NCBI GenBank assembly: GCA_027604185.1
Contig: JADGKB010000131.1
Location: 1-33,560 of the forward strand
DNA: 33,560 bases
Source: Boothiomyces macroporosus
Lineage: Eukaryota; Chytridiomycota; Chytridiomycetes; Rhizophydiales; Terramycetaceae
Reading direction: 5' to 3'
The position numbers were made by a program, and so were the translations under genes. Numbering within the stretch: the first letter of the stretch is position 1; every line of letters starts with the position of its first letter. The notes beneath the pieces were generated by a model. It did not search any database. It was given only the letters and a program-made list of their open reading frames with translations, and had not been told where the DNA came from. Positions 29,134 through 33,560 of the stretch are shown here, piece after piece.

Positions 29134-30028
29134 ATGGACAAAATTACAGAGTTATTTGATGCACTAGAACATTTGTTTTCAAATACCAAAGACACACAAG
29201 CAAAGCTTATTGCATTAAAGGAAACATGGTCAACTCCTACTGAACTAGCGCTGTTGCTTCCACAAATTGCAAGAACTTATGGGCTTCTCTCAGACTTTGA
29301 AAATGGCCACAAACTGGTATCTGAAGCCGAACAATTACTTCATCAAATCCCGGATTCCAATTTGAAAACAATAATTATAGTTCGCATTTCGTTGGAGCGG
29401 GGAAGATTATACCGTTCCTCAGGGAAGAAGGCAGAGTCTATTCCATTCTTTCAAGATGCTTGGGATAAGAGTTTAGGTGTTGAAGGTGCTGATTACTTTC
29501 TAGTTGATGCAGGTCATATGATGGCTTTGGTCATGGAACGAGAACAGAGGTTAAACTGGTATGAGAAGAGTATTGCAGCCGCAGAGAAAAGCACTGGTAT
29601 TCGTTTCTAATATAGATAAGAAAGCTAGAGGTTGGCTTGGTGCGCTCTACAATAATTCTGCATGGGATGAACACGATTTGGGCAATTATCAGAAGGCATT
29701 GGAGCTGTTTCAAAAAGGGTTGGATTTCAGAATTAGCAACAACGACTCTCAAAGAACTATTAATATTGCAAAGTGGTCCGTTGCACGAGCACAAAGATCG
29801 CTTGGTCGTTACCAAGAGGCATTGGAGATACAAGAGGAGCTTGCAAATCACCCAAACGATGGATACGTGTTTGAAGAACTTTTAGAATTGTACAGCGCGC
29901 TTGACCAGAAAGAAAAGGTTCAAACGGTTGCCAAGAAAGCGTACGAGCTACTGTCCAAAGATGATTGGTTTGTAAAGAATGAAGCTGCCAGATTTGAAAA
30001 GATAAAAACCTTGGCATTAGGCTCATAA
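29134..30028 (+). CDS. Tetratricopeptide-repeat protein of unknown function
   Basis: Exons 29134-29596 and 29616-30028 give 291 residues; the 19-nt intron starts GTATTCGTTT and ends CTAATATAG. ATG 29134 (MDKITELFDALEHLF) is the first in frame; the upstream open frame has only a TTG. Several TPR-like helical pairs are visible: ELALLLPQIARTYGLLSDFE, ISLERGRLYRSSGKKAESIP, WLGALYNNSAWDEHDLGNYQ then KALELFQKGLDFR, and RAQRSLGRYQEALEIQEEL. The block around GWLGALYNNSAWDEHD...IAKWSVARAQRSLGR is familiar from bacterial and fungal TPR proteins with no assigned role. No signal peptide or catalytic domain is present. It is probably a cytosolic scaffold. Confidence 0.85.
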
Positions 30029-30041
30029 TAAACTCCAGCAG

Positions 30042-30354
30042 TTGTTTCTCTATTCAAATGTAATTTCGCTGCAGTTCACCCCAAGCTCTAATCAATGTTT
30101 ATTTTCAGAACTGCTGCTCCGTTTCCAGCTGATTTCCTTTGCCTTCCTGATACTACTGTCTTTGGGGCTTTGGCTACCACTACCAGACATTCCGCGTAAC
30201 TTGAGCTTTGAACCAAACGCAACATTGAGGAAACAGAGAGGTGTACGATGGATTGTTATCTAATCTTACTGTGAATCACATCAAAGATCGCGTAGCATTC
30301 GATAGTTTAAATGATGAGCCTACTGTGTTGTTGAACAGAGAAAAGGAAACTGAA
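30042..30354 (+). other. Possible small membrane protein with a frame jump
   Basis: A plus-strand frame without ATG (30042-30263) contains a good membrane segment (LISFAFLILLSLGLWLPLP) and then FEPNATLRKQRG. In the +1 frame the coding-like sequence continues (YDGLLSNLTVNHIKDRVAFD to NREKETE) and ends at TAA near 30354, followed by an AATAAA-like signal. A 34-nt intron at 30198-30231 or a one-base indel would link the two. No start codon could be assigned. It may be a real gene with an unseen first exon. Confidence 0.3.
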
Positions 30355-30694
30355 TAAAAAGACAGATTATTAGTTAAGTTTAATTGTCTTTACCCCTTTT
30401 CATTCAAAGAACCAATCATTCTAAACCACTATACGTAGAATTACAATACAGCAGTTTAAATATCGTGATGTCTTGTGAAGTTTGAAGAAAGCCAATGCCA
30501 TTGGGCAAGATAACAGGAATTTCCAACGCAGCATAGATACACTATCAGCGGGAATATTTTTTTCAAATTTTACCACTTTCACGCGTGTTTGATGTTGCAT
30601 CACAGACAAGAGAACTAATGTACAACTTGAGTTTACAACTACGAAATTCTTTGGCAAAAATCAATCAATACAAAATATATTCACAAATAGCAAA

Positions 30695-30952
30695 TCAAGC
30701 CTTTTTAGCCTTCTTTGCTTTCTTCTTTTTGCCCTTCTTTGCTTTCTTTGCCTTCTTCTTTTTACCCTTCTTTTTCTTTCCTTTAGGAACAGGTTCAGGC
30801 ATAGCTTCACGTTTACCCAAATTGGCATACGCAGTTACACCGCCATCACGAATAGCCAGATCCGGTGCATTTTCTTGGTAAGGAGCAGCAATTGCAGAGA
30901 CATACGCAGAAAGCACGAATAAACAAAAGTAAGTTTTTACACTACCAAACAT
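30695..30952 (-). CDS. Lysine-rich secreted preproprotein 6
   Basis: 85 residues, the shortest intact family member and the most divergent in its leader (MFGSVKTYFCLFVLSAYVSA). Pro-region IAAPYQENAPDLAIRDGG, then LGKR, dipeptides EA-MP-EP-VP, then KGKKKKGKKKKAKKAKKGKK to a terminal AKKAKKA. There is no tail or acidic spacer. Processing would release one cationic peptide of about 36 residues. TATAAA lies on the minus strand at 30982-30977, 30 nt upstream. Function unknown. Confidence 0.87.
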   Translation of the reverse strand: MFGSVKTYFCLFVLSAYVSAIAAPYQENAPDLAIRDGGVTAYANLGKREAMPEPVPKGKKKKGKKKKAKKAKKGKKKKAKKAKKA

Positions 30953-30976
30953 TATTTGATTATTTCTATGCTGTTA

Positions 30977-30982
30977 TTTATA
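30977..30982 (-). promoter_or_regulatory. TATA box of lysine-rich gene 6
   Basis: TATAAA on the minus strand, 30 nt before ATG 30952. Confidence 0.5.
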
Positions 30983-31455
30983 GTAATTACCATTGGCTCG
31001 ATTGTGACTATTTTTTGATTGTGCTTTTTCCACAAGCCTACATGACTTCATATCGTTCCATTGATGCATCCGAGCAATGTTATATTGGCACTATCGTAAA
31101 TCATTTATCCTTGAATTACAAGAATATATGGTGGTTAATTTCTGGTGTTTAAACTGTACCAAATTGAAAATGAACAAAACGCCATCTAGCAGTGCCTTCG
31201 TTCATCATCAGGGCTTTGCTAAAGACTATGCATCCCTTTGTAATATGTATGTAGGAAGCAGTTCAACTACAGATAATTATTAAAGCAGATAGTAGAAACT
31301 AGTTTCCAGACTAAATCTGCACCACATGTCTGGGATTATCGATAGAAAGTCAGATATTCAAATCACAGGGATGCGGCTCTGGACTATTCTGCAACCCTAA
31401 ATGACAACCCCTAAATGACAATCCTTCTCCAGATATAGCGAACCAATAATTGATT
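30983..31455. other. Intergenic region, no gene seen
   Basis: About 470 bp between the lysine-rich gene 6 promoter and the 3' end of the glycine-cleavage H gene. It contains a small direct repeat of CCCTAAATGACAA at 31395-31420. Short frames (for example 31077-31283) carry no recognisable features. Confidence 0.35.
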
Positions 31456-31913
31456 TTATTTAGTATGTTCTTCGTATGCCTTTTCGTCCATCAAAGCTTC
31501 AAGTTCGCCTTCATTTGCCAATTTGATCTTTGCAATCCAACCTAAAGTTAAATTGAATTACCATCAACGTAAGGAGAAGTATTAATCAGCCCTGGGTTTT
31601 CTTGTAGCTTTTCATTAATTTCTACGATTTCCCCAGACACTGGTGAATAAATATCCGAAGCGGCTTTGACAGATTCAACAGCACCAATTTGATCCTTTTC
31701 CTTTACTACATCACCGATAGATGGAACTTCAATGTATACGACGTCACCAAGAGCGGTTTGAGCGTAATCAGTGATTCCAAAAGTGCCAATTCCGTTTGTG
31801 ACTGAGATCCATTCGTGGTCCGGGGTGTACTTGCGGGCTGGATTAAACTAGAAATTACTTGCAAATGTTCTGAATAGCGGAGTAATTCTTAAAGCTCTGA
31901 ATCCTCTCAACAT
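31456..31913 (-). CDS. GCV3: Glycine cleavage system H protein (lipoyl carrier)
   Basis: Mitochondrial shuttle protein of glycine decarboxylase; its lipoyl lysine carries the aminomethyl group between the P, T and L proteins. Exons 31913-31859, 31837-31562 and 31541-31456 give 138 residues. Introns are 21 and 20 nt. The basic leader [18 protein letters not shown] is a mitochondrial presequence. The mature part shows [40 protein letters not shown], the lipoylation motif [20 protein letters not shown] (K76), [20 protein letters not shown] and an acidic C-terminus. The fully split gene shows only as short fragments unless the introns are removed. Confidence 0.96.
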
Positions 31914-32014
31914 TTTTTTTGATTTGAAAATTCCTTTTTTCAGCTTACGTTAGCTGGTCGTCTGATTTTGGAAATTTTCGTAGCAGTCGATATATTAAAT
32001 TCAAGTGTTTTTAT

Positions 32015-32464
32015 TTACAACCACTTTCGCGCATTGGCTTTCACTCGCTGGTCAAATATACTGGAGGACACTGGCTGGTTCAAGTCCATGAATGGATTCA
32101 GCAAAACCTCGTTAATAATCAAATACCTTAATGTACAGCTCGTGGCAATCTGAGAAAAAGTTTCGTATTCCATCCACATTCTGTTGATCGTGTAAAAGGA
32201 GAAACTTTATCCCGCTTGGCAAGACATAACCAGAAACGTTCCATTCCTACGTGAATAATCAAATACATTGAATTTATCTACTATTTTCAAGTATTTTTGA
32301 TTAGTTCCGTACTGCAGTTCATCAATGATATCTAGCGAAGAGTGTAGAATAAACTGATTCAAGTGTCGGTATTCGTCCTTCTTTGCTTCCTTTTGAAGCG
32401 GTCCAAACTCTGCTTCGTATAACGGATTGTCCTGTGTGCCGACTATAATAAAGTAAGAATTCAT
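32015..32464 (-). CDS. TRS20: TRAPP complex subunit TRS20 (TRAPPC2/sedlin)
   Basis: Longin-fold subunit of the TRAPP tethering complexes in ER-Golgi transport and autophagy. Exons 32464-32267, 32246-32127 and 32107-32015 give 136 residues, the usual size. The family pattern is clear: MNSYFIIVGTQDNPLYEAEF, RHLNQFILHSSLDIIDELQY, YLKIVDKFNEWNVSGYVLPS, IKFLLLHDQQNVDGIRNFFS, ELYIKVLLNPFMDLNQPVSS and FDQRV at the end. Introns are 20 and 19 nt. They begin with the same 13 bases (GTATTTGATTATT), and the second ends in GAG instead of the usual TAG. It lies in tandem upstream of the H-protein gene, 101 bp away. Confidence 0.95.
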
Positions 32465-32792
32465 TTTTGAGATTCCGACAAGAAAAAATTACAATAAAGA
32501 CAAAAAATGACAAGGAAATAGTCTATGAGTATCGAGTAGATTTTACTAAACTGGTATTGGACCGGTTAACTGAAATATTTTGGTTGACTGAAATATTTTG
32601 GTTGACTGGGACTTGACTTATGGCTTAAATGCACATGTGGCATATGGTTTAAATACACATGTGAATCTACTTTCAAAAGAATGAGAACGGTATTCGTAAC
32701 CAGTGATTCTTTGTGGTCCCATTTTGGTTCAACTGTGAGTCAGAAATTAGTCATTTTTTCATATAAGAACCAAAAAACAGCACACCCAGAAA
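32465..32792. other. Divergent intergenic region with short tandem repeats
   Basis: About 330 bp between TRS20 and the F-box-like gene. It contains an 18-bp tandem repeat at 32564-32609 and two near-copies of TTAAAT(G/A)CACATGTG at about 32624 and 32649. No gene seen. Confidence 0.5.
32564..32609. repeat. 18-bp tandem repeat, about 2.5 copies
   Basis: Units begin GGTT(A/G)ACTGAAATATTTT at 32564 and 32582, with a partial third (GGTTGACTGG) at 32600. Confidence 0.85.
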
Positions 32793-33491
32793 ATGCAGCT
32801 TCCATATGATATACTCAACATTGTGATCAAGTATTTGGATGATCACGAAGTTACTGAATTATCAATGATTAATCATTATTATAATCAATATCTGGAACCA
32901 TTCCGAATTATAGCAAATTGTATCAACTTTGTTGACAAGGAGTGGGCACTCAAGCGATACACTAAACATTTTCAAAAGTTTAGGCAAAGAGGATTCAGGT
33001 TGAAGAATCTGTTTGTATACCATTCCAAGCTGACCCCAAACGTTATTCACAACTTGCCTTCTGTTCAAAAATTGATTGTCAGTATACCTCACATGGAATT
33101 TAACCCTGAAAAACTAGAGCTGTTAAAGTATATTCCGTTCCCATACGAATGTCGATTAAGCGATACCAGAATATTGTCTTGGATGCTGCGGAATCCGGTT
33201 GGACAGTGGAGTGAACTGCAGATAGAGAAAATCGAAAATGAAGATGTGAAACTACTAGGAGATGCCATTCAAAGCGAGAAACTTAAAAGATTGCAAGTAA
33301 CTAGAAACATTGATTGGGATATATTTGCACCATACATTGCAAGCAGTCATTTGGAAGAACTGCATGTGGAGATACATGAACAGAATGCACATGCTATTGC
33401 ACAGGCAGTTAAACAGTCAAAAATCAAAGTATTAAGAAACACTTCTGAATTTTGGAACAATGATGCACTTGCTCCAATTCTGGATATATAG
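32793..33491 (+). CDS. F-box-like / leucine-rich-repeat protein
   Basis: 232 residues, no intron. The N-terminus MQLPYDILNIVIKYLDDHEV followed by TELSMINHYYNQYLEP fits an F-box: LP-x-(D/E)-(I/L)-L...I..YL, then a second helix with L..I....N. Leucine-rich-like segments follow (LKNLFVYHSKLTPNVIHNLP, LKRLQVTRNIDWDIFAPYIA, LEELHVEIHEQNAHAIAQAV). F-box proteins recruit substrates to SCF ubiquitin ligases, and such LRR forms are often expanded in fungal genomes. The match is by pattern only; ATG 32793 follows an A-rich leader. Confidence 0.7.
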   Translation: MQLPYDILNIVIKYLDDHEVTELSMINHYYNQYLEPFRIIANCINFVDKEWALKRYTKHFQKFRQRGFRLKNLFVYHSKLTPNVIHNLPSVQKLIVSIPHMEFNPEKLELLKYIPFPYECRLSDTRILSWMLRNPVGQWSELQIEKIENEDVKLLGDAIQSEKLKRLQVTRNIDWDIFAPYIASSHLEELHVEIHEQNAHAIAQAVKQSKIKVLRNTSEFWNNDALAPILDI

Positions 33492-33513
33492 TCTGTCAAC
33501 CGCACTTGTACCG

Positions 33514-33538
33514 CAAAAAAATTTTTTTAAAAAAAAAC
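33514..33538. repeat. A7-T7-A9 homopolymer block
   Basis: Consecutive runs of A, T and A just after the F-box-like gene. It is probably a poly(dA:dT) nucleosome-depleted element of the next promoter. Confidence 0.5.
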
Positions 33539-33544
33539 AATTAA

Positions 33545-33560
33545 ATGGAGGATTGGCAAA
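33545..33560 (+). CDS. Possible start of the next gene (truncated by the window)
   Basis: ATGGAGGATTGGCAAA runs off the window (MEDWQ...). It follows a poly(dA:dT) tract and an A-rich leader, as real starts do here, but five codons cannot prove a gene. Confidence 0.2.

Noticed and set aside
30421..30657. 78-codon minus-strand frame downstream of lysine-rich gene 6.
   Set aside because: No signal, domain or promoter; composition looks random.

Overview
The window is eukaryotic nuclear DNA, most probably from a fungus. Supporting evidence: a CTD-kinase CTK3-type protein, a MET8/uroporphyrinogen methyltransferase fusion, a protein with the fungal DUF1752 (GATA_AreA-like) motif, a VIT1/CCC1 transporter, GPI13/PIG-O, and many secreted preproproteins with Lys-Arg (Kex2-type) sites. 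The lineage cannot be fixed from the sequence. The genome is AT-rich and compact, and almost all introns are only 19-22 nt long. I could place 29 introns by protein continuity; 28 are at most 22 nt and one (OXA1) is 50 nt.

Layout. 1-3100: 3' end of an unknown gene, CTK3-like (-), a secreted repeat protein (-), MsrB (+), and a Cys-rich Kunitz-like secreted protein (-). 3744-6575: glucosidase II alpha with five tiny introns. 6863-8560: two lysine-rich preproproteins and a Cys-rich GPI-type protein. 8679-11278: V-ATPase c'' (+), YOP1/REEP (-), and an unknown protein (-). 11341-14496: siroheme synthase fusion (-), a doubtful small ORF, and a lysine-rich helical-repeat secreted protein (-). 15045-17014: a membrane protein and OXA1, head to head with 22 bp between start codons. 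17825-19372: two more lysine-rich preproproteins. 19754-22439: VIT1/CCC1-type transporter, a His/Lys/Pro-rich secreted protein, and class III alcohol dehydrogenase SFA1 (-). 23010-24498: a 1.5 kb gene-free stretch with tandem repeats and a palindrome. 24499-28261: DUF1752 protein and GPI13. 28339-28412: tRNA-Val. 28545-30952: lysine-rich protein (-), TPR protein (+), lysine-rich protein (-). 31456-32464: glycine cleavage H protein and TRS20 (both -). 32793-33491: F-box-like protein.

Housekeeping genes (secretory pathway, mitochondria, metabolism) alternate with a dispersed family of six small lysine-rich secreted precursors. Each has a signal peptide, a short acidic pro-region, a Kex2-type KR, a run of X-Ala/X-Pro dipeptides, and then a long Lys/Gly tract. 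The dipeptides run in register from the KR to the first lysine, or to one residue before it, in all seven modules. This matches the Kex2 plus Ste13 (dipeptidyl aminopeptidase) maturation known for yeast alpha-factor. It points to an apparently undescribed family of secreted polycationic peptides, the most interesting system in the window. Two more secreted basic proteins may be distant relatives.
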